Shown: piece by piece, positions 36,494 through 49,600 of the stretch
Layout of the letters: each line of letters begins with the position of its first letter
Numbering within the stretch: the stretch's first letter is position 1
Source of the DNA: Microstegium vimineum
Lineage: Eukaryota; Streptophyta; Magnoliopsida; Poales; Poaceae
Direction: 5' to 3'
DNA length: 64,000 bases
Assembly: GCA_022036555.1 (NCBI GenBank)
Contig: CM039130.1
Span: forward strand, 7,675,599 to 7,739,598
Notes under the pieces: model-generated
What the model was told of the DNA's origin: nothing
The model's input: the letters and a program-made list of their open reading frames with translations, nothing else
Database searches by the model: none
Made by a program: the position numbers and the translations under genes

Positions 36494-37003
36494 AAGGGAG
36501 GGATGGAGGTGGCCAGGAAGGGAGGGTGGAAGATGGAGGCGCAATGAGTTGCTCGTGAGGAGGGCGATGGAGGAGGGAGGCCGCTCCTCGGGAGGGAGAG
36601 AGAGAGAGGGCGCTGCTCAGGAGGAGACGGAGCGAGCGTGGGCGTGGGCGCTGCTCGGGAGGAGACGGTAGAGGGTGAGAGGTTGATTGAAACCCCAAGT
36701 CACGGTCGCGCCTATCGGGCCTCGTCTGGGTCTCTTGGGCCTCGACCATATTAACCGAGGTAGGCCGTTTTAAGAGGTCTGCCTCCGAAAAATGGTCGGA
36801 TTTTCCGAGGCAGGCCTTTTATAAGAACCACCTCGGTTAATTAACGCAAATTGATTTTGAGAGACGGTTGACTATAACTGTCTCGGTTAATTAAAAAAAT
36901 ATATGTCTCAGTAAATCCAATGTATTAACTGAGGTGGTTAAAAATTCTGCCCGCCTTAGAGGTCTTTTCCTAAACACCTCATAAAAGATTTTTTTTTAGT
37001 AGT
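35888..37003. mobile_element. Non-autonomous CACTA element with GC-rich cargo
   Basis: Starts CACTACTATAATAATTTTAA and ends TTTTTTTAGTAGT, with TCA duplicated on both sides (35885-35887 and 37004-37006). The terminal G expected at the right end is missing. Subterminal motifs of the ccgaggc / gcctcgg type recur on both sides (35910-36000, 36760-36970). The centre (about 36060-36740) is GC-rich and unlike the flanks, which suggests captured host sequence. No transposase is present. Confidence 0.8.
36438..36491. repeat. (GA)n microsatellite
   Basis: About 27 GA repeats in a row inside the CACTA cargo; shorter GA runs continue at 36595-36608. Confidence 0.95.
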
Positions 37004-37006
37004 TCA

Positions 37007-37860
37007 CATGCAATCTAGGAGTGATAAACCGATAGTGATATCGACTGCGGTCCAGCGTATGCACGTGCACGTGTTAATCTGTAAAACTAAAAGTATTGCA
37101 CGGACACGACAAACTGTATACGTACCTGTGCAGGGAAGGTACTTGTGTCCAGGGCGGGGGTTTTTTGGTTCTTTTTTGGAGGCGTAAATAAAGAGCAATA
37201 AGGTGCAATGTTGGTTTGTACCGTTAGTAATTAGCAAATGATTAATTTATTTGTGTCTAAATACATATGAAAATATGTTTATTTTAGTTAAATCAACTTG
37301 TGTTGATACGGTCTTATCAAGTTTGTGTGATGTGAATTGTTTTTACGCTCAAAGCGCTGTCGTTGTGGTGGGAAGTTGGCGGCCGGCGAGGCGGTCCGTG
37401 TGTGACTGCGTGCGGTGGGCCGTTATTCACTTATTCGTATGAGCCTAGTGCAGTTTGTGATTTGGGCCAGGCTATGCACAGAAATGAACTGTCTGTTTTT
37501 TCTCTGAGAAATTCCGTTAATACTCTCTCAAGAAAAATATCACCATGGTTTAATTTTCCTCGTTCAACGCTAACGCAGGGACATCTTAACCCATCAACTT
37601 CCAAAACAATTTGAATTATCTGTCTACCGCGGTTACTTGGTTAGAAGTGGTCTTCAGAGTGATTATAAATTTTTATATGAAAAAAATCCAACAGGCATAT
37701 TGAGACATGAAAACAAAATAAAATATTTATAAACCATGAAAATATCCCTAAAATATTATATTTTTTATTTCCAGGAAAATATCAAAAAGTCTAAAAAAAT
37801 AGAAAACTTTATAATCGATGTACAAATGTGTTTTAAAACTTTAATGCAACTACACCTTTT
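37007..37860. other. Intergenic, no gene seen
   Basis: No coding frame with support; AT-rich from 37600. Confidence 0.4.
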
Positions 37861-38045
37861 GTCCTAAAATATAAGGGGTCTAAGTTTGTCCTAAGACAAA
37901 CAATGCAAAGTTTGATCAAATCTATAGAAAATTATATTAATATTTATCACATCAAAAATATAAATATTATATTTTTGTATAATTTTGGTTAAAGTTGGGA
38001 CACACATGGATCCCTTATAATTCAAAATGAACCCGTTTGTCACTA
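37861..38045. mobile_element. Stowaway/mariner-type MITE remnant
   Basis: Left part tcctaaaatataaggggtct and right part cccttataattcaaaatga form a degenerate inverted pair around an AT-rich centre, as in mariner-derived MITEs. Exact ends and TA duplications are not clear. Confidence 0.45.
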
Positions 38046-38896
38046 CTTTTTAGAGAACAAACAATATTTTCCACCACAACAAGGCCAAAATCAATATTTA
38101 ATGTATTCATGATGGTTGCATTTTATATTTTTAGCATGGAAAGTTTTTAAAACATAGTTAGACATTGATTGGAATGTTTTGAAAGTTTCCTATTTTTCTA
38201 GATATTTTCTCCATTTTCCTAGATCTAAATCTAATTTTCAAAATATTTTGGAGATACTTTCATGAGCTTTAAATGTGAAATTTGGGTTTCATGTCTCAAC
38301 CTATGTATAGGATTTTTTTTGTTGTTTTTTAAAAGAAGCTTAAGAGACACTTTTAATGGTTTGAAAAGATGAAAACTGCCTTGAGAAGCACTTCTCACCG
38401 AGGCATAGAGGTAACTAAATGGTTCTTGGAGTTTATTTTTGTGAAACATAAAAACATCCTTTTAGATTGGTTTTCCATTATATAATTATATAAAATGAGA
38501 AAAAGGAAACATGCATGCCAGTACGACGAAAGTCGGTAACCCTGATTTCAGCAATATCTCTACTCAACCGATCGAGAACATATAAATTGAATAAATATAT
38601 CACTGATAAGACGTCTTGCTGGCATTCTCAATTCCGGATTCGCAAATCAACTTCCAAGTTCCAACAGAATTTGATTCGCAACACCAGAATGCCAAAGAAC
38701 ATAACTATACATGCAGATCCCTACTTCTGTTCATCTCACGAACGGTAACCGCCATGCTTCCTCCCTTCCAAGTTCCAAGACCAACCAAGGAAAACCCACG
38801 GTTCTTCAGGGAGACTTGCGAGCACATGCTAATGTCCATTGTCCTTGGCAGTTGGCACAAACATCAGTTTCAGTTAACTTGGTGCTGGCTGAACTT

Positions 38897-41590
38897 TTAG
38901 TCGTCGTCACATGGCAATAGCGTTGGTATTTGCCCGTTATCGACAAAATCAACTTTGTTTAGCCTTACACTGCACAGGACATGCTCTGGAAGTTCCTCCT
39001 GCTTCTGGGCCTGTGTCAATGGTCAGCATGTTCAGCTTATCGAGAAATTAGTCTGAATCTGTAACTTAACAGGATGACAAAATGTTGTATACATTACAAC
39101 AGTATCGCTATTCATGATTTACGACACTTGGATGAACAATGACTCGACAAGTGGTACAGTTTGAAGGTTCATATCACATTTCCAAATAATGGGGTTGCTC
39201 TGTTGTATTCAATATATAATTGGTTGCTCCCCTATCTGGTCCGTTTCCAAGAGATAGATATTATTAACAACTTTCGGGCTGATATTGAATTGGCAAATGG
39301 CATTTCTTTTGTGTTATGATGATTCATATAGCAAATAAATAAGGCAGAAAGGACCGACCATCAACCTACCTGTATGGTTAGCCCTAGATCAATTACCCCA
39401 TGTTTCAATCGTTCTCGGAATGCTTCAAGCCCTTTCCTTGAGATAAAGCTAAAGCGGTGTACATCAAGGTCGATCTCCAAGTAATTTGATCCCTGCATCA
39501 ACCCCACATGTCATAAATAGTCAAGATGAAACAGACGAGAAGTAGAATCATACCGAACAAAGCAGCTTACCACGTAAAAGTTGTGCTGAGGCCTTGAGAG
39601 GACTGGCTTTTCATTGTAAGCTTGAACAAGCTTCCTCTCCGCAGAACTCAGATTCATGTCATCTGGGTTAACCAACCCTGCCAGTATCTTCAATCTTTCT
39701 CTGAAAGGGACCGTTGAGTCCAATGGGAAACCCTTAACCTTTTCTATTTCGTCGTTTACAAGTCTCTGAAAACAAACAAAGCAAGAGAAAGAAATTCAGT
39801 ACAGTTCAGCTATGGATTAGTAGGCATTAACAATTTGTGAAAAGAGGCGCCATCCAATTGTGAAGTGGTTTACCTTGATGCTTTCATGAAACTGGGGAGA
39901 AATTTCTTTCTCAAAGTTATCATTCAGTTTGAAATATAGCACTAGATTAATCCCTTCCCCGTCACTATCACCAAGGAACATAGCAGCAGGATATGTAGGC
40001 ATCTGCATGGAATAATTATTTGTAATCACTGGAATAATTAACATGTTAATCTCAAGGCAGAAATTCTGGTGATCATACCTGAATGTTTATGATAAGTAGT
40101 GAAGGAATTTTTTCATTTGACTTTACAGATGGGAGCTCAATATGCTGGGCAATGTGGTGAATTTTCCTCGGGGACATGAATATGTCCACACCAAATGGAG
40201 TGTATGGAGAGCAGGCTGGAGCAGGAGATTTCTTTTTGTCCCTGCAAGTAAATATAAATCAATACAAAATGAAATTCCTGAGACAATACATGCATTTGTG
40301 GAACAATTCTTACTTGAAAAAACTTTCCCCTCGCAGCTTGAATGTCGAAGGCTCAAGCACAGACCAACAACCCTCAGATATTTTCTCACCAGCTTGCGGA
40401 ACCAATAATCCAGCTCGTGGGCGGATCAAGTACCTTCTGGAGGAACCTGCATTTATTGAAATTTAATAGCAATCAGGCTGTTAGTCCTGGCTATCACCGT
40501 TCACTGAAAACAAAAGGTGAAGACATCTGAGTGAAACCTACATATTTCAGTAGTTTGTTCTCCATCGAAAGATTGCCTCTTGAAAGAAAGCCTGACAACA
40601 GCTGATTTCTTCTTTTGGCCTCGTGGACTTGCTACTGCCAATGGTTGGACCTTGTTAGCATGACGAGGGGTGCACACTGGTGTCAAACTTTTGAAGATGC
40701 TTTCATGAGGCTTCTCTCCATCTTTAAAAGACTTCAAGGTATTGCATGCATCCTCGCCTCTTCTAAGTTTTGTCAGAATTTTTATACCCTCATTTCGTGT
40801 CTTTGCATCCTCAACCTTTCCACTAGAGACATCAAAAGCTTCTGGGCTTGCAATTTTAGGCCTCTCTGCATCTATTTTGTTTGCATCTCTTTTCAGATAC
40901 TGTCCAACAGCTTGAGCAACACTAGAACCATCAAAAATTCTTTCAAACTTCTGGATGGCATCAGCGATGGATGAAGCATCTTCACACTGCATCAATTGTG
41001 TACCTGTTGAATTTGACATAGCTGGGAGGTCTGCAAGAAAGATCAAAACCTGAATATAAATGTCCCTTTCAACAAAAACGTCTGAATATTGTGTGTCAAC
41101 TCTGTCCTTTTAGCAACAATTAAAATAGCTGAAAAGCAATACAAACCTCCATTGACACTGCTGAAGTCTTCATCTGAGTCAGATCCCAAAATACTGACAG
41201 AGTCGAACCACGCTTCTTCTTGGCACACAACTGGACCAACAGGGAAAGTACTGAATTTTAGCCCAGCTTTTTTTAAATGCGAGACGTTGCATTACGGGAA
41301 CATATGCAAGGAACAAAAAGTTTCCATTTACCATTTCCATTCTCTGTGTCCAGCTCACTGTGATGCCACTGCAATTGTGTGAGGTGGAATGTAACGTTTG
41401 AGCCATCGGATCGCCGCCGAGTAGCTGCAGAAGTCCCTAAATGGACTGCTTCCCCAGAAGAAGCAAAGTTCTCCACATCACTGGCACGTACTATAGGTGT
41501 ATTGGTTAAAACCTTGCCACGGTAGCGCCTGTAAATACAACACAATCTTTGTGATCTCCGCTTTTTGCTTGAAGATACACAGGCACCCAT
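38897..41590 (-). CDS. EDR2 C-terminal (DUF1336) domain protein
   Basis: Nine minus-strand exons join in frame: 41332-41590, 41147-41230, 40542-41030, 40314-40446, 40079-40241, 39874-40002, 39571-39765, 39370-39492 and 38897-39010, about 562 residues. The start MGACVSSSKKRR is an N-myristoylation motif with a basic patch, predicting membrane attachment. Residues 89-120 carry WFDSVSILGSDSDEDFSSV, typical of this subfamily. The DUF1336 domain runs from about residue 278 to the end: CWSVLEPSTFKLRG, MPTYPAAMFLGDSDGEG, VPFRERLKILAGLVNP, ERKLVQAYNEKPVLSRPQH, SRKGLEAFRERLK. The same domain ends Arabidopsis EDR2, which has PH and START domains this protein lacks; a lipid-related role is only inferred. 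A 5' UTR intron precedes the start (acceptor at 41671). Confidence 0.92.
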
Positions 41591-43620
41591 AGTGGTTATA
41601 GGCTGAATTTATTCAGCCCAAGGGGATTCTTCTTCACAGCATTTGACCAGAATTTTGGATTTCAAGAACCTGCACAACAGAAAAGCCAACGAGTGATTAG
41701 ATACGCCCTAACTACAATGCTTTCATAAATGAAGTAAAAAAACAAAATACATCAATTTTAAATTTGGACTTTTTGTATCCCTGTAACAGCACCTATCACT
41801 GAAGTAGGAATTGTACTGAAGATGTTCAGAATACTGAACCCACAACTTGCCGGCACTTTAAGGAAACCAGGAAAGTATTACATGCATCGATATAGCAAAT
41901 AGATGTATAAACGAAAAGAAATGTAACACCAGAACAAAATGCATAGATCTCTAAAATCTGAAGATAAAAGACAGAAATAGTATGAAGACTTGGAACCCAA
42001 ACTACCTGATGACAAATGGAGGCAAATAAGCCCAGAAGAGAAGATATTATTGGTGGCCTACCAGGCTACCAATAACCGACGCGCAGGCCACTCCCTATGA
42101 CAGCCTGCAAACAAATCCATTTTCTGACCATTAAAAATCACACATCTATGCTCATAATATAAGCAATTGCTTCGCACAACATACAGGTAAAAAAAAGGAA
42201 TCTAAATCTAAAATATCAATATACATCAGTATAATCTGAAAGAAAGTACTTTGCCACTTTGTAGGTACTCCGTATTCTGTATTCAGGAAACAACTAGCAC
42301 TCCAGATAGAAACTATAAATAAATACAAAGATTCTGGACAGTTTTGCTATCTTGAACTCTTCAGCTCAACAAGTTGACTTAATGGCCACTGACACAAGTT
42401 GTTTAACCTCTTTTCAAGAGGCAAAGAACACAGAAACCCAAAATGGGTAGAGCGACTGAAACTAGCACAAGACCTGGATCTTAGCTAGTCTTCATCATAG
42501 TCAAGAACATTTCAAGATATAAAAGAGTTATTGTCAAAAGAAGATAAAATAGTCATTTGAAAACGAAGAAAAAATGAATCCGCCCAACAAGAATCCGAAA
42601 GACTTGGACTCACGTCCCCACTAATCCCGCGGATGACAGCTGAAAGAATCCAACTGAATCAAATCAAAAGACGAAACGCAACAAATTTCTGGGAACCATG
42701 CATGGCATTTCTTCCGTACCCGAAGAACTGAAGCGATTGAACAGAGAGAACACCTGAGCAGCAGAAGAACCCAACGAATCGCATCGGAATCCCAGACTGA
42801 TCCCAAAAGGCGGAGTCTCCGCCTTGAATCGCCCAAAAACTAACGGTTCGGCATTGCAGGAGCCTACGGAAGCACTCATATTTATGCCAAAAATCCCAGC
42901 CTTGACAGGTAAACCCCAGGTGTCTGCACCAAGAAGCCAAGCTTGGCTTGCCGGCTTCGTCCAGAGCAACAGAAACAAGGGCAAGAAACCAAAAAAACTC
43001 TCAAACGGAGCCAAGCCAGCACGCCACGAGCAACAAACAAAGTTGTTCCCTTTCCTGCCAAAAAGCAGCAAAGATCCACCCAGAACTACCCAGACCAGAA
43101 ACAAAAACTTTACCATTCCCGGCCACAAACTCGCTGGTCGTTTTGCTCAAAAAAAAAAACAAACTCGCTGGTCGTTGTCGCTCCCGGCGAAGAACAGTTA
43201 CCAAGCACCGATTTTGTTTCCGCCACGCCACTGATGAAACCAAGACACGCGCACACAACGGAGACGAAGCATTACCCGCCCGAAGAGTACGTGCCCTGGG
43301 GAGCGCGAGCGCCGGGGCAGTCAAGCCGGCGGCGAGGTTGCCGCGGCGGAGCAGTGCACGAGGAGGAGGATCAGAGCGAGGAAGGGGAGCAAGTGGGAGC
43401 CGCGCGCCGAGATGGTGGTGGTGGTGGTGGTTCATGTGCTTGCGCGTGTGGCGTTTGCGTATGGGTGTTATACTCCACGTGGGGGGAAGGGGAGGGGAGA
43501 TTGAGAAGGTTCAGAGGAGGGAGGGAAGGTGGAAAAGAGGGCGAGCAGAGAAGAGGGCTGATGAGGAGAGGGTGAAGCCTTTCTCCATCCTCTACCCCTC
43601 TCTCTCTCTCTCCTCCTGCT
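41591..43620 (-). other. 5' UTR, intron and promoter region of the DUF1336 gene
   Basis: Minus-strand reading shows a 5' UTR exon at about 41591-41669 after an acceptor (gttgtgcag). A GC-rich first exon probably lies in 42840-43430, and a GA/CT repeat near 43597-43616 may be near the promoter. Splicing of the leader is inferred. Confidence 0.4.
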
Positions 43621-44059
43621 TCTGTTGCTTTTTTTCTAAACGTTTTAACCTTTTTTAGATTACAGTACATCTTTTACTTTTTTTTATTATTTCCCTATTC
43701 CTTTCTTTCTTTCTTGTCTGCAGAAAAAAGCTCCCTTTTGGTGCCTTTTTCGTGTGTTTGTGACTTGTGTGTCAGTGTGTGGGGCAGGCTTTGTTTGCAT
43801 GGTTTTAAATTGTTCTCCGTAGACATAAATCGGTTGGTTGTGAATTTGGCCAAAGTTTGGTGAAGGAGGGGGAGCTGGGAACAGTGGATGCTGGGCCATC
43901 CACCACCATAAATATAAACTGCTGCACAAACTCTGTGAAATTGCAGGCGACTTTTATAGCTGTGAATTGGAATCCAGAGAACATATGCATGTGTGGATTA
44001 TTGCCATGGAAATGGGCACTGCATAGGTGGAGCCAGGCTTTTCAGTATCTTGCATACAG

Positions 44060-44161
44060 TGTCCGGACTCCAGAGATACACGAACAGATAGTCAGATACC
44101 ATATACTAGCTGTCCGGACTCCAGAGATACACGAACAGATAGTCAGATACCATATACTAGC
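44060..44161. repeat. 51-bp tandem duplication
   Basis: The unit starting tgtccggactccagagatac occurs at 44060-44110 and 44111-44161, essentially identical. A shorter repeat (tgtacaagactactg) follows at 44162 and 44190. Confidence 0.9.
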
Positions 44162-44539
44162 TGTACAAGACTACTGTACCCACATATAACTGTACAAGAC
44201 TACTGCATAGGAGGAGGAGGGGGTGGGGGAGTGGGTCCTTCTGCCGTCGATGGCACGGTCATTTCTCCAGTATCGAACAGATCGATACACGTCATGAGAA
44301 GGAAAGGATAGAGCCGTAGAGGAAATACAGAATGCAGACGCCACTTGTTGAAACCTTACTGCGGTCAGTAGTGTGAACATGGAAATTTCCGAGAGGCCAC
44401 GTGCGCTTAGCCAGATGACTGACTTAGACTTATCATCTAGTAATAAGTACTGTATATGTAACCTCAGTTTGCAAAAAGTCACGCAAGTTTGTCTTGTTGC
44501 AGCCATTCTTGGAACCTACGCATGGTACCTCAATCTTTC

Positions 44540-46380
44540 ACTTTGAAACAATAATGAGAAAATATTCTTATTAGTAGAAAGTTGAGGAACAATAATAATG
44601 CTCCTTATAATCTTAATTCGATAATCCTTTGATTATATGTTGATAACTTCTCTAAAAAACCGTGTGGAAAGAAATTGAGGAGAAACTAAAGCTTTTATAT
44701 GCTAGTAGTAAACTCGTTTAAAACCCAATTTTAAAAATTAGAGGAAAATGATATGTCATATGGATTGTTGTCTCACTGTAAACTTATATGGAAGAACCTT
44801 GGAAGGGGGGGAAAATACATAAGCAAAGTCCAGAGAACAATAGTATGATATGCAGGTATAACCTCCCTAAAAACCTCAAGGAAAAATATGAGGAGGAACA
44901 AATATTTCTTTGTTACCTTCTCAAAACCCTATATGAGAAATAAAAGATAGGGCATAAATATGCCTTCAGTTTTCGCTTTTGAATCCTCAGTGAAGAAAAT
45001 AGTAGATGCTACATACATTATTACATTATTATATTAATCTTGCCTCACTAAAAAATTTAGTAGAAACCTTTGTGGGGAAAAAAGAAATCATAAAGGAAAA
45101 AGATTATTTATTGGTATTGGATCAAAGGAGACGTGCTAAGATTAAGGACAGAGACCGACTATATTTTTAGGTTTTGTATTTCCCTTGGCCTTATTATTAA
45201 CTATAGAGAGCCAAGATGGGCACCTTGAACTATTACATGGAAAAGCATGTCTTTCTAGAGAGGGCAATATGTGTGATATAAGTTATGGTTGAAACTTGAA
45301 AGCCATTGAACTCGGATGATAGTTTTCAGTTACAAAAATGCCGACAAGACATGTATTTCTAGAATTCACTAAACAATAAGTACATGGGTTATACAACCCC
45401 GCCTGAATCATCAGTGTTCAACTAGAAGTTGATGGTTCAAAATTGCTCGACTAGCAACATCTAACGCCTATCAAAACAAAAGGCAACCTCAAATGAAATC
45501 CCACGCTCCCACAAAGGATACGCTTGTGCCCATGATCAGCTTCAGCTGTCTTCTCTAGTCTCCCTAGTACAAATACAAATAATAGCGAGACAAGGCACAT
45601 GCAGAGGAAGTAAGTCTAAATTCTAATTGCTGTTCCAGTAAACGTCTGATTCTCATTCCAATTTACAAATCCAGCAGACCGCCAAAGTATACAGATGATC
45701 ATTTCCCTTCATCTTTCTGAGGTCATGGATCGAAGTCCACCTCATGCAACCATGCACCTTTCCGCGTATTTAGGATTTCAGCGAATAATGAAGACCTAGC
45801 ATGTTCACATACATTGACCTGTGTAAGAGCACAGGACAAAGTGATTGATGTATACAGTAATTGAAAGCAAGTGCGACCATGATATGATGTTACTTAATGT
45901 ATAGTGAATAATGTTGCCTTACATGATAGGTTCCTCGCATGGCCCAAAGCATCATAGTAGCAGGCAACTTGCAAAAGAGCAGCAGCATCTGAAGTTTCTC
46001 TGTATGATGCAGGCGACTCAAGTTCTAGACCAGATCATGAATTGGAAGATATATTCACAGTTCCCTTTTACCAACTATATCAATTGAACCAAACTAAGCC
46101 ATGAGTAACCAATAATTGAAATACAACTGTCTGCCAAAGGGTCATTCTTCAACTCTACAAGCAGTAGCTTTCTCACCAGGTGTAACTCAAATTTCACCCC
46201 TGCTCACACAGCTCCTGAAACCGGGCCAAGCTACAAGAACAAACTATATGCATGATTCATATGAACAGATGATAAAATAACATGTCTGTCTGTCCAAGCA
46301 AGAAATTAAGATTCAGTTTCAAGCAAATAAGAGTTATCATCTACCACAATTTTGTTAGCTAACATGTCTGCCTGGCAAGT
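44540..46380. other. Intergenic, retrotransposon-like fragment
   Basis: Around 45040-45090 the sequence cctcactaaaaaatttagtagaaacctttgtgggg resembles LTR sequence and shares a theme with the LTR-like stretch near 32910. No ends or coding part were found. 45300-46380 has no supported feature and may include the 3' UTR of the LINES homologue. Confidence 0.3.
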
Positions 46381-46556
46381 GCCATGAGTTGACATGCCAA
46401 AAGTTCCAATTGAATCATAGGTTGACAATACCAATGGGTTGATATGCCAAAGTTCCAATTTAATCATTAGGTTGACAATGCCATTGAGTTGATATGCCAA
46501 AATTTCAAATTCAATCATTAGATTGTCAATGCCATTCAGTTGATGATATGCCAAAA
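46381..46556. repeat. Minisatellite, about 3.5 copies of a 50-bp unit
   Basis: The unit gccattgagttgatatgcc followed by aaagttccaattt and aatcattaggttgacaat recurs at roughly 46381, 46431, 46482 and 46533 with substitutions. It lies just downstream of the LINES homologue stop codon. Confidence 0.75.
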
Positions 46557-46629
46557 GAAACTGAAGAGGCAAATGCAGGAACAAGAAAAGGATTTCACTG
46601 AAGTACCAGACAACATACAAAAACCAGGG

Positions 46630-49600
46630 TTATATAACAGACCTTCTAAGAAGAGGCTTTGGATTGTAAGGGAACAAATCCTTCTTTTGCAGATCTTCCA
46701 CCGTTCTCTTTAATGAATAAAGACATTTTTTAGCATCGAGAAAAAGCTTCTGTGAATTCTTGGCCTCTTTATCATAACCACAACCATTCTTATACTGTTT
46801 ACTTGCACTGGCTCTGTCACTATCTTTATCCCCAGAAGTCCTCTGCCTTTTACAGTCAAGCTTTTGTATTTTTGTTGAGTAAACAGAATCATCAACAAAA
46901 GCATGCCAAGATTGGGAAACTAAGCGTAAGCACCTGTGCAAGTGTGTAAGAGATGTCAAAAGTCACAATTCAGAAGATGCTTCGTTCGGTCTCAAGATGT
47001 CGGCAAAGATAATGAAAAAAATGTAACATACAATAGGTACCAACCTTAATAGATACTGAGCACAATGCACACCAACATCCTTAGATATGAGGTAATCAAC
47101 AAGTACCATGTGATCATAGTGCAGCTGCAGGATAATTTCAATGAACAAAACGAATATTATACTCAAGGTAGGCATTATGGAGTGAAACAGGAGAAAAAAT
47201 TGAAAGATCAAATAGAAGAAAATACTATGGGTGAGCAAAACTATGAGTACTAAAGTACTGAATTTTGTTTAACATGTCCAATTACAAATGGTAATGTTCT
47301 CCAGGTCCTCAATCATGGTTACAGGCTTACAGCACTGAATAATTAACCCATACAATAAAGTCACTCACTTGTACCACAAAATAAATAAGAACCGAATGTC
47401 AAGAACTCAAGATGCTATCTTACAGAAATCATTGTGCCTCTAGCAGACATAAAAAAAACAATGAGAACATTTTGATCGACTCACCAGAAAAAGCAGCAGA
47501 TGAAAAAGGTGAACTGGGTCGAAAATGCTTGAGAACAGTTTTATACCAACAAGTTCGGTAGTTTCCAAGTTAGCTCTGCAAGTTTGGACAAAAAGGTCAC
47601 AACTTATAGAAGCATCTATTATCTGGATAACTTTTTCCTTTCTTCAGTAACCAAACTTACATTTTGAGGAAAATGAGTGGCACATCTAAAAGTTGTAAGA
47701 GAATGCTGAATAGCATGTCATCCTGAAATATGAATGAACATTGAACATGTTACCAAGAATGTTTAGAGTTCATAAAGCCAGTGGTAAGCCTTCTTTTCGA
47801 TTACAGATGAAGCATGAACTTGTTAATATTGAATAATTGAGCAAAAAACAGGAGATAAGAATTATCAGCATTTTCTAACCCACTTTGAACAGATATGGAG
47901 AATAGAGTAGATAGATTATCTTAGTTAACAATTAGCAGTAAGGGGGGTTTGGCATTTGGTCGTCATTTTTCACTGAAATGCCCAGCACATAAAGTAACTC
48001 ACTAGCCATGTGCAATATTAGAATCCAAATGTCCAACTGTATAGAAAGAAACTACCTGTGCATGAAGAAAAAGAAAGAAACTACCCACAGTGGGGTAACA
48101 ACAAACCACTTGCAAAGACAAACAGAACTAGAATTGTCAACTGATTTCAATCTACATTATTTAACAAATGTAAATAAAATCAAACGACTTAAAAGGTAAG
48201 ATGTGTTTCCCAGAACAATGAATAAGTTAATGGTTAGCTACCATCATTTGGGCATAGTTGCATAGATGCATACCTCCTCCATATACAATTCCAGAAAGGT
48301 TAAGGCAAAATTTGTGAATTTGAGTCAAGACTCCAATTTAGGTAGCACTTCTGAAACCAGTCTGAAATTTCTGATAGGCCAAAACAGTTGCAGTGATTAC
48401 TACAGCCTTGTACTTTGTGACCCAACAAACACTCATCCCTCTTGCATGAACATTGAAGTGCACCATCATTTCTGTTGTAAGACAAGCATATGGAACAGCT
48501 AAGAAACAGATAGATAGCTTGCCTTTGCAAGTGCCGAGTTGACTTATCCTGACTCTCAACTAAATCTACCATGTCCAATAAAAACGGAGAACCTTCTAAA
48601 CAATTTTCTGGTTTAGCAATATGTTTTGAGATAGGCTCATGAAGAAGGTCTTCAAAGTAATGTCGAAGCAATTTCAGCCAACTAACAATATGTGAACAAT
48701 CTTGCTGTATGTAAGGCTTAAGCCGCATCATTACCATCTGCATTCAAAGATGAAACATATCCTAAGATGTTGTAAAATGTTTAGGAAACCAAATTAACTA
48801 GCAACAAGTGACACAAAAGAGCTCTGAATGTCAGAGCTTACCAGAATTTTATGCTTTAAGTACTGATAAAGACTTTTGGGTCCATCAGGCTGCCCATGTA
48901 AGGAAAATGCTATCTTGGGAACTATATCAACAAGTTTCAAAAACATATCTTGTCCATCTGTACCTTCTAGGTAACTCTGGTCAAGTAAAGAGCCAAGTAG
49001 CTGGAGAAGACTGACAGTCAGAAATCCAGACTGTGCTAAATCATTACAGAAGCTAAATCTGCTATCCTTGGCACAGTCGGCAAGTCCTCCGGCATGTAAT
49101 TGATGGAAAGAATCCCAAGGCATCTTATGAATATGATGAATGGATAGACAAATGAAGTCATCTTTCAAATCGCTGTCACTGTGTTTAAGGAACTTCAAGA
49201 TAGCATGCAATACTCGAAAGAGACTGGACATGGTTTGCCCACTGATATTGAGACGACGCTCATTAAGTACTGTCATGAAGCTTGTGATTCTTGTGCTTGA
49301 ACTAGTGGTGACATCACTGTTTGAATCAGTTTTAGAATGTGAAGTGTTATGAACACATTTTGATGCTGCATGTATAGCCACCCCATACAAGCTCAATGAA
49401 CTCAATCCAAATGGATTCCTAGGGATAGAACAACAGACATGGAGTAAGTAGTTAGTCAACAAAAAACGAAACTGAACGCACCAAAAGAAGAAAAGGGAAA
49501 CATATGAGAAGCATACAAACTTAATTAGGGTACTAGATATGGAAATTAGAATATTGCCAGCTGAGTGTTTGACATAGTCACTGCAGAAATCAAGGAAACC

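Noticed and set aside
36119..36749. Frames rich in RERE, SLSLSL or Pro/Ser in the CACTA cargo
   Set aside because: They translate the GA repeat and GC-rich cargo and have no gene structure.
42664..43658. Several frames over the leader of the DUF1336 gene
   Set aside because: Consistent with a GC-rich 5' UTR and intron; none shows a known domain or starts with supporting splice sites.
44060..44161. Direct repeats that might suggest a CRISPR-like array
   Set aside because: Only two adjacent copies, no spacers, eukaryotic sequence; simple tandem duplication.
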